Assembly: GCF_016864015.1 (NCBI RefSeq)
Contig: NZ_CP045067.1
Coordinates: 717,001 to 781,000 of the forward strand
Source of the DNA: Lacinutrix sp. WUR7
GTDB lineage: Bacteria; Bacteroidota; Bacteroidia; Flavobacteriales; Flavobacteriaceae
Reading direction: 5' to 3'
Length of the DNA: 64,000 nucleotides
Below the pieces are notes generated by a model. The model did not search any database. It saw only the letters and a list, made by a program, of their open reading frames with translations, and was not told where the DNA came from. Position 1 is the first letter of the stretch; every line of letters starts with the position of its first letter. Shown here one piece after another: positions 44,801 through 53,155 of the stretch. Both the position numbers and the translations under genes were made by a program.

Positions 44801-45302
44801 CGTCGTGCATGTAAACCACAGGATAATCCGCATTAGATGTTTCGTAATCTGCAGGTAAATACAACCAAACACGGCGTTTTCTATGTAATTGTGGAATATC
44901 AAAATCTTCGGATAAAACAGTTACATTTTCAGAAACTGTTGCTGCATTTTTTACTTCGAATAGATGATCCCAACCAGCGATTTTCACCGTAATAGTATCG
45001 TTTGGTTTATCAAAAGTATACGTACGATCCTCTATTGCTAAGCCTTTTTTAGAACACTCCACAGATTTCCAGGAACCTTGTGTAAACTTGAAGTTTATTT
45101 GTCCGTCTTGCTTCGGAAGTGTAATGGAATAGACGCCATTTTTTTGTTCTTTTTTCCCACCAGACCATCCTTCAAAACTCCCTGAAATGAAAATAGAAGT
45201 ATTTTCTGCTGTTTCTTTAGGTAGCTCTTCTACGATAATTGTGACTTGCCCCGATGCTATTTGAAATAGCAAAAAAGATAGTATGTATATAATGTTTTTC
45301 AT
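41832..45302 (-). CDS. CBM-esterase-GH31 fusion glucosidase
   Basis: 1156 residues, unusually long. After a signal peptide (about 1-19) come a starch-binding-like domain (about 20-115), an esterase-type alpha/beta hydrolase (about 125-385) with GxSxG at 260-264 (FGSSMGGL, Ser262), HDGQNLFD and a histidine in EGKHNEALW, and a GH31 domain (about 400-1150) with GIWGDLGEPEVHP (nucleophile Asp) and WSGDVNRTW (acid Asp). GH31 removes terminal alpha-glucose from oligosaccharides. The fused esterase could remove acyl groups from modified glucans. Its start follows a repeat that fills the gap to the preceding gene. Confidence 0.85.
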   Translation of the reverse strand: MKNIIYILSFLLFQIASGQVTIIVEELPKETAENTSIFISGSFEGWSGGKKEQKNGVYSITLPKQDGQINFKFTQGSWKSVECSKKGLAIEDRTYTFDKPNDTITVKIAGWDHLFEVKNAATVSENVTVLSEDFDIPQLHRKRRVWLYLPADYETSNADYPVVYMHDGQNLFDASTSGYGEWNVDETLDKLFKEQNLKLIVVGIDHGGDKRLDEYSPWKHPEYGGGEGDAYLDFITNTLKPYIDAHYNTKKDKSNTAIFGSSMGGLISHYAALKYPNIFGKVGVYSPSYWFAPEEVNTFSKQHGDIQDTKMYFLAGGKEGTNTSRTEISQTVTDMNSMIGLLQSNGFPSENIQSKIVPEGKHNEALWRSNFEEAITWLFQDAIKKREFVDANFKDNKLQVTVSDGTYKMQFYSPEIIETTFVPTGETYNKESHALVLTEAFSYVKHKESDAEIIFTAKDLSIKITKAPFHISYWFKGKEVTSEKNGYQKTDELETIQLNLTPDEVLYGGGARALGMNRRGNRLELYNKAHYGYEDRSALMNYTMPIVVSSEKYLIHFDNAPIGFLDLDSKANNTLTYETISGRKTYQVVVGDSWLDLTKNYTKLTGTQPMPPRWALGNFSSRFGYHSQQEVQETAQKFREENIPLDAIIIDIFWFGKTIKGTMGNLAFDRDSFPNPKQMIKGLKDNNVQTVLVTEPFVLTTSSRWDEAVKEDVLAKDSIGNPFTYDFYFGNTGLIDIYNPKGKKWFWNIYKDLADLGVAGIWGDLGEPEVHPKSLLHATGTADEVHNIYGHNWAQLIQEGYTSSFPNTRPFILMRAGSSGSQRFGMIPWSGDVNRTWGGLQSQPEIALQMGMQGLAFMHSDLGGFAGDNLDDELYARWLQYGVFQPIYRPHAQEEVPAEPVFRSDKAKALAKQAIELRYKLLPYNYNLVFENNQSGAPLMRPLFFEEVDNSKLQTIASTYLWGNDFLVTPIVNPKQTEVDVYFPKNSNWYHFYTDEKVSGGQTLSVKTVENSIPTYVRGGAFIPTAKSMQSTSEYDGNTLDVHYYFDETVSNSERTVYNDDGTTKNAFEKGAFEILRLEAETTKKYLEIDFEAEIGSRYSASTKTIELVIHHFPKAPKQLKYNGKKEAFQYDEASKILRFNVQWNTSEEGEAQIKY

Positions 45303-45305
45303 TTC

Positions 45306-45340
45306 GTTGGAGACCTCTCGACTGCGCTCGAGGTGACATT
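45306..45340. repeat. Interspersed repeat between GH13 and GH31 genes
   Basis: Contains TCGACTGCGCTC (45318-45329), shared with the in-frame copy at 9410-9421. ACCTC and GAGGT flank it and can form a hairpin. It fills nearly the whole 42-bp gap inside the operon. Confidence 0.65.
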
Positions 45341-45344
45341 TAGT

Positions 45345-47303
45345 TTATAATTTAGTGGATAATAGTAAACTTCCTCTTTGGCTTAAGATTATTTCATCTT
45401 CCCAAACAAAAGTTTCATTAGTTACTATATTTTTTAATGTTTTCCCTTGCAAACCAACTTCTTCAAAGCGTTTTAAATCTAAACTAATTGGTTCGTTATT
45501 TTTATTAACAATATGTACTACGGTTTCTCCATCGATATTTCTAAAAAGAAAATAGGTTCCCATATAAGGTGCAAAATGAATGGTTTCTCCGTTGTGAATG
45601 GCGTCACTTGTTTTTCTATAGTTCAGTATTTTTTTAAGGAATAACTGCATGTCTTTTTGTGCATCTGATAATCCTTCTCCTGAAAAAGCATTTATAGAAT
45701 CTCCTTTCCAACCGCCCGGAAAATCGGTACGAATTAAACCATGATCTCCTGGTTTTTCAAAGTCGTTCATTAAGATTTCTGTTCCGTAATAAATCTGCGG
45801 AATTCTTGGTAAAGTCAACAGATAACTTAGCGCCATTTTGGTATTTGGTATATCCCCTTTAAGCTGTGTAAAAATGCGACTCATATCATGATTATCTGGA
45901 AATATCATAATATCTTTTGGTGAAGCGTATGCAAAATCATTTGCTAAACCTTCGTACATTTTAACGAGTCCGTTATCCCAAGATTCGTCTTCATTTAAGG
46001 CATCTACTATATTTTTTTGCATTGCAAAATCCATTGTAGAACGTAAATTAGAAACGTAACCATCCTTATTTTCGTGACCTTCTTGCCAATATGCAATTAG
46101 CAATGGATTGGTACTCCATTCTTCACCAACGATACTAAAATTTGGATATTCGTTCATAATCGCACCAGCCCAATTAGACATAAAATCTTTATCTGGATAT
46201 GGATAGGTATCTTGTCTTATTCCGGATAAGTTTAGGGTTTCCACCCACCAAATACTATTTTGAATAATATAATTGGCCATAAACGCATTTCGCTGATTTA
46301 AATCTGGCATTGCCGATACAAACCAACCTTCTGCCATTTCTTTTTTATCCTTTTTAGAAGCATACAAATCCTGATTACTTGTACGTCTGTGATTGGAATT
46401 ATTTAAAGGTTTATTCTGCTCAAAACTTTCCTGTTGATTCACCCAATCTTTAAACGGTAAATCTTGCATCCACCAATGTTCGCTTCCGCAATGGTTAGCC
46501 ACTTGATCCATGATGAGACCAATACTTTTTTCTTTCGCTTTCGCGGAAAATGCTTTGTAATCTTCTAATGTTCCGTAACGCGGATCTACTTCATAGAAAT
46601 CGGTCATCGCATAACCATGATACGAAGATGTTGGCATATCATTAGTCAACAAAGGACAAGACCAAATTTGCGTAAAACCCATCTCCTCTATATAATCGAG
46701 ATGCTGTATCATTCCTTTTATATCTCCACCGTGTCTTGCGTAATCATCCTTTCTATTGATAGTAGCTTCTTTTAAAAGGCTAACTTTTTCACCATTTTCG
46801 CTAATACCAGAAGTATCTAAAAAAATATCATTAGAAGTATCACCGTTTGCAAAACGATCTGGAGTAATTAAATAAATAGCATCCGAACTATCAAAACCTT
46901 GAAAATCGGTAGCATCTCGCTCTCTATTCTTTAAGGAATAAGTATATACGAGTTGTTTTTCGTTTTTAAAATCAAAATAAATATGGAATTGTCCTGCTTT
47001 CGTGTTTTCTGAAATAGTTACATCTATAAACAGGTAATTTGGACTATCTGCTTTATGAACATTTGCAATAGAAACACCATCATAATGGATACTTGGTACT
47101 GCTTCCGAAATATTTGGATGCTTTACCAACAATTGCACTTGTGTGTTTTTAAAACCAATCCACCAATTAGGAGGCTCCACTCTTTCGATATCGTTTTTAA
47201 CTTCGAAAACGACTTCCGTAGCACCTTTTTTTTCATTAATATTTTCACACGACACATTACTTGTAACTATAATAAGTATTAAAATGTGTTTTAAAAATCT
47301 CAT
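45345..47303 (-). CDS. GH13 cyclomaltodextrinase/neopullulanase-like enzyme (SusA-type)
   Basis: 652 residues. Lipoprotein-type signal (IIVTSNVSCENINE). An N-terminal beta domain (about 30-130) is typical of cyclomaltodextrinases. The catalytic motifs are LSGIRQDTYPYPD, FSIVGEEWSTN and MIFPDNHDMSRIF. Such enzymes degrade imported maltodextrins and cyclodextrins in the periplasm. A copy of the recurrent 14-bp motif lies at 46536-46549. It is upstream of the GH31 fusion and downstream of the GH65 gene. Confidence 0.9.
   Translation of the reverse strand: MRFLKHILILIIVTSNVSCENINEKKGATEVVFEVKNDIERVEPPNWWIGFKNTQVQLLVKHPNISEAVPSIHYDGVSIANVHKADSPNYLFIDVTISENTKAGQFHIYFDFKNEKQLVYTYSLKNRERDATDFQGFDSSDAIYLITPDRFANGDTSNDIFLDTSGISENGEKVSLLKEATINRKDDYARHGGDIKGMIQHLDYIEEMGFTQIWSCPLLTNDMPTSSYHGYAMTDFYEVDPRYGTLEDYKAFSAKAKEKSIGLIMDQVANHCGSEHWWMQDLPFKDWVNQQESFEQNKPLNNSNHRRTSNQDLYASKKDKKEMAEGWFVSAMPDLNQRNAFMANYIIQNSIWWVETLNLSGIRQDTYPYPDKDFMSNWAGAIMNEYPNFSIVGEEWSTNPLLIAYWQEGHENKDGYVSNLRSTMDFAMQKNIVDALNEDESWDNGLVKMYEGLANDFAYASPKDIMIFPDNHDMSRIFTQLKGDIPNTKMALSYLLTLPRIPQIYYGTEILMNDFEKPGDHGLIRTDFPGGWKGDSINAFSGEGLSDAQKDMQLFLKKILNYRKTSDAIHNGETIHFAPYMGTYFLFRNIDGETVVHIVNKNNEPISLDLKRFEEVGLQGKTLKNIVTNETFVWEDEIILSQRGSLLLSTKL
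46536..46549 (+). repeat. 14-bp motif CGCTTTCGCGGAAA, copy 5
   Basis: Exact copy inside the GH13 gene, read on the minus strand as FSAKAK. Confidence 0.8.
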
Positions 47304-47318
47304 ATTATTCGTTTTATA

Positions 47319-47345
47319 CCTGCAAGGTTATAATAACCCTGCAGG
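47319..47345. repeat. 27-bp near-perfect palindrome (CCTGCAAGGTTAT)
   Basis: CCTGCAAGGTTAT, A, then ATAACCCTGCAGG: one mismatch in 13-bp arms. It sits between GH65 and GH13 genes and may modulate downstream expression. It is related in style to the degenerate repeat at 7257-7282. Confidence 0.7.
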
Positions 47346-47355
47346 ATAAATTCTA

Positions 47356-49662
47356 TTATACTTTCACCAAATTATCTGGAGAAACCGTTACAGGTTTGCT
47401 ATTTACTACTATGTTTAAAGCGGTATCACCTTCTAACTCAAAAGTCGTTTCTGATTGGGATACATTCACTTTTAAAATCTGATCTCTAAAGTTTACTTTA
47501 AAAGAATATGCTTCCCATTCTTTTGGGATACGAGGTTCAAAATTTAGCATGTCATTTTTAATACGCATACCACCAAAACCTTCTACAATACTCATCCAAG
47601 TTCCAGCCATACTAGTAATATGAAGACCTTCATCGACCTCTTTATTATAGTCGTCTAGATCTAAACGAGAAGTACGTAAATAGAACGTATATGCTTGATC
47701 CATTTGATCTAATTTAGCAGCCTGAATACTGTGTACACAAGGAGAAAGTGAACTTTCATGTACGGTAAATGGTTCGTAAAAATCGAAATGACGTTTTAAT
47801 TCTTCGGTTGAAAACTGATCTTCAAAAAAGTATAAACCTTGTAAGGTATCTGCTTGTTTGATGTAAGGCGAACGTAAAATTCGGTCCCAACTCCATTTTT
47901 GATTGATTGGTCTGTCTGCTTTTGGCAAATCTGCAACGGTAATTAATTCCTTATCTAAAAAACCATCCTGTTGTAAGTACACTTGGTGCTTTTCAGAATA
48001 TGGAAAATACATGTTGTCGGCTACTTTTTTCCAGTGATCAAGCTCTTCGTGTGTGATTTTGGTTTTACCAGTAATACGCAAATAGTCTTCGCGATAACCT
48101 TCTTTTACTTTTTCAATATTTTCTATAGCATAATCGATACACCATTTTGCTAAATAGTTGGTGTAAAAATTATTGTTGATGTTATTTTCATATTCATTTG
48201 GACCGGTAACACCTAAAATAACGTACTGATTTTTCTCTGTAGAAAAGGTTGCACGTTGTTGCCAGAATCTTGCAATTCCGATAAGGACTTCTAATCCCAT
48301 TTCTGGAATATAGCTAAAATCGCCTGTGTAACGATAGTAATTATAAATAGCGAAAGCGATGGCTCCATTTCTGTGGATTTCCTCAAAGGTAATCTCCCAT
48401 TCATTATGGCATTCTTCCCCATTCATAGTTACCATTGGATATAATGCTGCTCCGTTTTTGAAGCCTAATTTTCCAGCATTTTCAATCGCTTTATCTAAAT
48501 GATTATATCTATATTTAAGCAAGCTTCGCGCTACTTTTTGATCTTTAGTAGCCATATAAAAAGGAATACAATATGCCTCGGTATCCCAATAGGTACTTCC
48601 CCCATATTTTTCTCCTGTAAATCCTTTCGGGCCAATATTTAAGGTAGAATCTTTACCTAAATAGGTTTGATTTAATTGAAAGATATTAAAACGAATTCCT
48701 TGTTGTGCTTTTACGTCGCCATCAATAGTGATGTCTGACATTTCCCATATTTTAGACCAAGCCTCTTTTTGATTCGCCAAAAGTGCGTGAAACCCTAATT
48801 TTGTAGCAGTTTCTAAAGCCTTATTTGCTGCGAAAACCAATTGATTTTTATTGTGATTTCTGTCTACCGTATAGCCACCAAATTTATGAATGCTTGCTGT
48901 TTTGTTTGCTAGAACAGAAACGGTATAGCTAAACGCAATAGTATTAGCCTGTTTATCTACCTCTGGTTTTTGGTCTTGTCTTTCGTTATTTATAAAAACC
49001 GAAGATTCCATAAAAGCACAAGTATGAAAACCTGTTTTCATGGTTTTTGCTTCAATAAAAGCTCTTTCACCTTCTGAAGACACCTTTAAAGTATCCCAAA
49101 ACTTATCGTCCCAATTGGTATCTTCATTGGTAATTCCTGCATCTAAATACGGCTGAAAAGTAATTTCTGCATCGCCATTTATAGGTGTTATGTTGAAATT
49201 AATAGCACCAACCTCATCTAGATCTAAACTTAAAAAGCGTTTTGTATTCACTTCAACCTCAACATTATTTGAAAGTATTGCTACAAAACTTCTAGAAAGC
49301 CAACCTTCTTTCATATTCAATTCTCTACGAAAGTTTCTCACTTCTTTACAAGTAAATAAATCTAATTGCTCCTTATTTACCAGTACGTTAATCCCTATCC
49401 AATTTGGCGCATTAAGAACTTTTGCAAAATATTCTGGGTATCCATTTTTCCACCAACCTACTCTCGTTTTATCTGGATAATAAACTCCTGCAATATAACT
49501 TCCTTGAAAGGTGGCTCCTGTATATTTCTCTTCAAAATTAGCACGTTGGCCCATAGCACCATTTCCGATGCTAAATAAACTTTCTGAAGATTTTACGCGA
49601 TCTGCATCAAAACCTTCTTCAATTATAGACCAATTGTCTGGTTGTATATAATCTTGATTCAT
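47356..49662 (-). CDS. GH65 phosphorylase, probable maltose phosphorylase
   Basis: 768 residues with the GH65 plan: N-terminal beta-sandwich, helical linker and (alpha/alpha)6 barrel. The acid Glu lies in VTGPNEYENNINNNFYTN, and the phosphate region reads YIKQADTLQGLYF. It phosphorolyses a disaccharide to beta-glucose 1-phosphate plus glucose. With beta-phosphoglucomutase directly downstream the substrate is most likely maltose; trehalose or kojibiose cannot be excluded. Probably cytoplasmic, no signal peptide. Confidence 0.9.
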   Translation of the reverse strand: MNQDYIQPDNWSIIEEGFDADRVKSSESLFSIGNGAMGQRANFEEKYTGATFQGSYIAGVYYPDKTRVGWWKNGYPEYFAKVLNAPNWIGINVLVNKEQLDLFTCKEVRNFRRELNMKEGWLSRSFVAILSNNVEVEVNTKRFLSLDLDEVGAINFNITPINGDAEITFQPYLDAGITNEDTNWDDKFWDTLKVSSEGERAFIEAKTMKTGFHTCAFMESSVFINNERQDQKPEVDKQANTIAFSYTVSVLANKTASIHKFGGYTVDRNHNKNQLVFAANKALETATKLGFHALLANQKEAWSKIWEMSDITIDGDVKAQQGIRFNIFQLNQTYLGKDSTLNIGPKGFTGEKYGGSTYWDTEAYCIPFYMATKDQKVARSLLKYRYNHLDKAIENAGKLGFKNGAALYPMVTMNGEECHNEWEITFEEIHRNGAIAFAIYNYYRYTGDFSYIPEMGLEVLIGIARFWQQRATFSTEKNQYVILGVTGPNEYENNINNNFYTNYLAKWCIDYAIENIEKVKEGYREDYLRITGKTKITHEELDHWKKVADNMYFPYSEKHQVYLQQDGFLDKELITVADLPKADRPINQKWSWDRILRSPYIKQADTLQGLYFFEDQFSTEELKRHFDFYEPFTVHESSLSPCVHSIQAAKLDQMDQAYTFYLRTSRLDLDDYNKEVDEGLHITSMAGTWMSIVEGFGGMRIKNDMLNFEPRIPKEWEAYSFKVNFRDQILKVNVSQSETTFELEGDTALNIVVNSKPVTVSPDNLVKV

Positions 49663-49721
49663 TTTTTATATTTTTTTGATGATAGGCACAACTATTGTTT
49701 TACTTGCGACCTTCAGCTTTT

Positions 49722-50378
49722 TTATCTATTTATTAATTCTTGAATGAAGCTATTTTCTATTTCCGTAAAGTCTGAAAAAATATAATCGGCCTCATGTAAC
49801 ACGTCTTTTTCACCAATACCAATAGAAATCATATTAGCAGTATTTGCAGCTTGTACTCCTGCTACCGAATCTTCAAATACAATACAATCTTCAGGTTTGA
49901 TATTTAAATGTTTTGCAGCAATTAAAAACACTTCTGGATCTGGTTTCGCTTTACTAACATCATTACCATCTACAATAGCGTTAAACTTGTTCATCAAGTT
50001 TACTTTTTCTAAAATTTGACGTGCATTTTTACTCGCTGAACCTAAAGAAACAGGTTGTTCTTGAGCGATTAAATAATCTAAAATCTTAGGCACATCTGGC
50101 AGAATCTCGTTATCATCCATTTTAGCTATAAAACTTAAATAGTCATCGTTTTTACTAGCCATTAAGTTGTTAAACTGTTCTTCGGAAATGGTTTTATTTC
50201 CCCATTCTAATATTTTTTCGAGTGATTTTACGCGGCTAACACCTTTAAGTTGTTCGTTTTGCTCGTGTGTAAAATCTACATCTATACTTTTAGCTAGTTT
50301 TTTCCATGCTAAAAAATGATATTTTGCAGTATCTACAATAACACCGTCTAGGTCGAATATGAATCCTTTTTTATTCAT
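49722..50378 (-). CDS. pgmB: Beta-phosphoglucomutase
   Basis: 218 residues of the HAD superfamily. FIFDLDGVIVDTAKYHFLAW holds the nucleophile and acid Asp, LKGVSRVKSLEKIL is the cap, and SLGSASKNA and FEDSVAGVQA complete the site. It converts beta-glucose 1-phosphate from the GH65 phosphorylase to glucose 6-phosphate. It lies three bases after the transporter gene. Confidence 0.95.
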   Translation of the reverse strand: MNKKGFIFDLDGVIVDTAKYHFLAWKKLAKSIDVDFTHEQNEQLKGVSRVKSLEKILEWGNKTISEEQFNNLMASKNDDYLSFIAKMDDNEILPDVPKILDYLIAQEQPVSLGSASKNARQILEKVNLMNKFNAIVDGNDVSKAKPDPEVFLIAAKHLNIKPEDCIVFEDSVAGVQAANTANMISIGIGEKDVLHEADYIFSDFTEIENSFIQELINR

Positions 50379-50380
50379 TT

Positions 50381-51754
50381 TTATATTTCTTCTGCTTGAT
50401 ATGTAATTGCGTTTTTATTGGTAATTAACAAGTTGCAAAGTCCTGCAATTATTAGACTTATTCCTGCAACTGTCATTGCGTTAATAGCTTCTTCTCCTAA
50501 TAATCCGGACACAAAATTAATTCCGCCAAGCGCTGCAATAATTTGTGGGATTACAATAAACATATTGAAGATTCCCATAATGACACCCATTTTTTTAGGA
50601 TCTACAGAACTAGATAACATGGCATACGGCATAGAAAGAATACTTCCCCAAGCAAAGCCTATTAATACAAAACACCATTTTAAATTTTCGGGTGACGTAT
50701 AGCTCATGAATAGAAATCCTAAGCCTCCTAAGATTAAAGAACTCAAGTGTACCAGTTTTCTATTGATGCGTCTTTTTGAAGTATAAAAAGTTAGCAATAA
50801 AGCGAATGCCATAGAGGATAATCCGTAAACTCCCATAGCAGAACCTACTGCATTTGAAGATTCTTGAAATGCTGTATTTGCTACATTAAAAGCTTCCGAT
50901 TGTAAGGCATTAGTCATATCAAAAGCAGCTTCAATTGGAGCTGGAGTATGAAAAACATGTTCGGTAAGTGCTGGATTTGCCATACTCCACATGGTGAAAA
51001 ATGCAAACCAGGAAAAGAATTGAATGACACCTAACTTTTTCATGGTAAGTGGCATGTTTCCTATATTATTTAAAATATCTGGAAGGAATTGATTTTTCTT
51101 CGCTTTTTCTTTTTCGAATTCTTCCATGTCTTCAGGAGGATATTCTGTGGTAGTAAAAACGGTGTATAAAATACTGACTAAAAACACAAAAGCACCAATT
51201 GCGAATGCGACTTTTACAGACATTGGCACTACACCTGAAGCAGCTTCGTTACTAACTCCTAATTGAGAAACTAGCCAAGGTAAATTACTTGCAACCCAAG
51301 TACCAATTCCTATAATTAGTGTTTGCATCACAAAACCGTAAGACCGTTGTGATTCTGGAAGTTTATCTGCTACTAAGGCCCTAAAGGGTTCCATAGAAAT
51401 ATTTATGGAAGCATCGAGAATCCATAAAAATCCTGCCGCCATCCAAAGTGTTGGAGAGTGTGGCACAAAAAATAATGCAATGGAACTTAATATCGCTCCA
51501 ATTAAAAAATAAGGCCTACGTCTTCCCCATTTAACACTCCATGTTCTATCACTTAAATAACCAATAATTGGTTGTACCAATAAACCAGTTAAAGGTGCAG
51601 CAATCCATAATAATGGAATGGCATCTTTTTCTGCTCCTAGGGTTTGAAAAATTCGAGACATAAAGCCTCCTTGTAGTGCAAATCCGAATTGTATCCCCAA
51701 GAAACCGAAACTCATGTTCCAGATTTCCCAAAAACCTAATACGCGCTTTTTCAT
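50381..51754 (-). CDS. MFS sugar transporter (maltose/sucrose-type, SLC45-like)
   Basis: 457 residues with about 12 membrane helices. WAAPLTGLLVQPIIGYLSDR, then WSVKWGRRRPYFLIGAILSS is the MFS loop 2-3 signature with the RRRPY typical of GPH/SLC45-like sugar carriers. It is the first gene of the operon with pgmB and GH65, so it probably imports maltose across the inner membrane. A -7 box and inverted repeat lie directly upstream. Confidence 0.85.
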   Translation of the reverse strand: MKKRVLGFWEIWNMSFGFLGIQFGFALQGGFMSRIFQTLGAEKDAIPLLWIAAPLTGLLVQPIIGYLSDRTWSVKWGRRRPYFLIGAILSSIALFFVPHSPTLWMAAGFLWILDASINISMEPFRALVADKLPESQRSYGFVMQTLIIGIGTWVASNLPWLVSQLGVSNEAASGVVPMSVKVAFAIGAFVFLVSILYTVFTTTEYPPEDMEEFEKEKAKKNQFLPDILNNIGNMPLTMKKLGVIQFFSWFAFFTMWSMANPALTEHVFHTPAPIEAAFDMTNALQSEAFNVANTAFQESSNAVGSAMGVYGLSSMAFALLLTFYTSKRRINRKLVHLSSLILGGLGFLFMSYTSPENLKWCFVLIGFAWGSILSMPYAMLSSSVDPKKMGVIMGIFNMFIVIPQIIAALGGINFVSGLLGEEAINAMTVAGISLIIAGLCNLLITNKNAITYQAEEI

Positions 51755-51784
51755 TAATAGTATATTTTATAATTAATACTATTC

Positions 51785-51811
51785 TGATAAGCATTTTACT
51801 TATCAAAACTA
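51785..51811 (-). promoter_or_regulatory. Promoter with overlapping inverted-repeat operator, maltose operon
   Basis: On the minus strand TAGTTTTG (51811-51804) is a perfect TAnnTTTG box about 50 bases before the ATG. TGATAAG (51785-51791) and CTTATCA (51799-51805) are perfect 7-bp arms spanning the expected start site. Confidence 0.5.
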
Positions 51812-51890
51812 AATTACCTGAGAAGTAAAAATATAAGTTTTGATTTGGGTGTAAATATATAAAAGTTTTTAAATATTCTGTGTTATTTTT

Positions 51891-52931
51891 TTATTTGGTG
51901 GATTCTCGTTCTATTAATTCGGTCTCAATAACTACGGTTTCGTAGATATCTTCTTCGTCTTCTCTTTCTAAATTATTGATTAATAATTCGGCTGCTTTTT
52001 CCCCTATTTTTTGTCCGTGCTGACTTACAGTTGTAAGCGCAGGAACGGCATGTTTAGACAGTACACCATCTGTAAAACCAATGATTTGAATGTCTTCCGG
52101 AATTTTTAAATGCATCTTCCTCGCCACCTTCATTGCGGTAAGTGCATAGAGTTCATTTACGGCAAAAATACCATCCAGATTTTTATTGTTTTTAAATAAA
52201 TTTTCAATTTCTATTTCTAAAGAATCTAAATGATCTTCAGATAATAATTGGTCATGTACTTTTAAAATTAAACTTGCTTTTGGGTTTATTTTATGTTCTT
52301 CTAGCGCTTCTAAATAGCCTTGGGTTCTTAATTTACCAACACTAACATAGTCCATTGTTGTAATAATCGCAATGTTTTTACAGTCGTTATTAATTAACTT
52401 TGTTACTGCTTGCTTAGCACCTTCAGCATCATCAACGATAACTTTATCACATTTTATTTCATTTACAACTCTATCAAACATTACAATGGGCATACCTTGA
52501 TTAATAGTTTCGGTAAAATGATGATAATCCTGCTGTTGCAATGTTTCTTTTGCAATAGATAATATAAAACCATCTATACTACCGTTGGCAAGCATTTCCA
52601 TATTTATAACCTCTTTAGAGAAAGACTCGTTAGATAACCCAACAATAACATTATAACCACGTTTATTGGCAACCAACTCAATACCTCGAATAACTTTCGA
52701 GAAAAAATGATGCACAATTTCTGGTATAATAATACCTATCGTTTTTGTTTTCCTATTCTTTAAACTCAGTGCAATATTGTTTGGTCTATAATTATAGAGT
52801 TTAGCAAATGCTTGAACTTTTTGTCTGGTATCTTCACTTATTTCTTTACTATTTCTTAGTGCTTTGGATACAGTAGAAATAGACACGTCTAATTCTTTTG
52901 CTATCTGTTTTAGGGTAACTTTTCGTTTCAT
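51891..52931 (-). CDS. LacI family transcriptional regulator, central
   Basis: 346 residues. HTH at the start (TLKQIAKELDVSISTVSKAL) and a periplasmic-binding-protein-like effector domain (GIIIPEIVHHFFSKVIRGIE, then VMFDRVVNEIKCDKVIVDD). It is transcribed away from SusC and toward the MFS operon, so it is placed to control both. A candidate operator (GAAAACGTTTGC) lies at 53035-53046. It is a clear paralogue of the LacI gene at the right end. The effector is probably maltose or a maltodextrin. Confidence 0.9.
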   Translation of the reverse strand: MKRKVTLKQIAKELDVSISTVSKALRNSKEISEDTRQKVQAFAKLYNYRPNNIALSLKNRKTKTIGIIIPEIVHHFFSKVIRGIELVANKRGYNVIVGLSNESFSKEVINMEMLANGSIDGFILSIAKETLQQQDYHHFTETINQGMPIVMFDRVVNEIKCDKVIVDDAEGAKQAVTKLINNDCKNIAIITTMDYVSVGKLRTQGYLEALEEHKINPKASLILKVHDQLLSEDHLDSLEIEIENLFKNNKNLDGIFAVNELYALTAMKVARKMHLKIPEDIQIIGFTDGVLSKHAVPALTTVSQHGQKIGEKAAELLINNLEREDEEDIYETVVIETELIERESTK

Positions 52932-53034
52932 AAATTTTACTAATTGCTCAATAAAGCTATTATTTAATTACCAAAGTAATAATTTTTACTTGTTTTTTAT
53001 ATAAAACTCTCATTTTTTAAAAAGTTTTCAACAC

Positions 53035-53046
53035 GAAAACGTTTGC
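53035..53046. promoter_or_regulatory. Candidate LacI operator GAAAACGTTTGC
   Basis: Near-perfect palindrome centred on AACGTT, with one mismatched pair, of the form LacI proteins bind. It lies between lacI and susC, about 110 bases before the susC ATG. Confidence 0.5.
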
Positions 53047-53120
53047 GCTAATGTTTTCTTTTTCCTAGGTTAAATCTTTACATAAAATTTACATAGTTTT
53101 AACATCGAGAAGTGAAAATA

Positions 53121-53151
53121 TAACTAATTAAATTAATAACTAATTAAATTA
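53121..53151 (+). repeat. 15-bp direct repeat before susC
   Basis: TAACTAATTAAATTA occurs at 53121-53135 and 53137-53151, just before the susC ATG. AT-rich leader, typical of Bacteroidota translation initiation regions without Shine-Dalgarno. Confidence 0.55.
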
Positions 53152-53155
53152 TTTT

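Noticed and set aside
53094-53101. TAGTTTTA as -7 box of susC
   Set aside because: One base off TAnnTTTG and no -33 TTG at a proper distance; kept out of the feature list.
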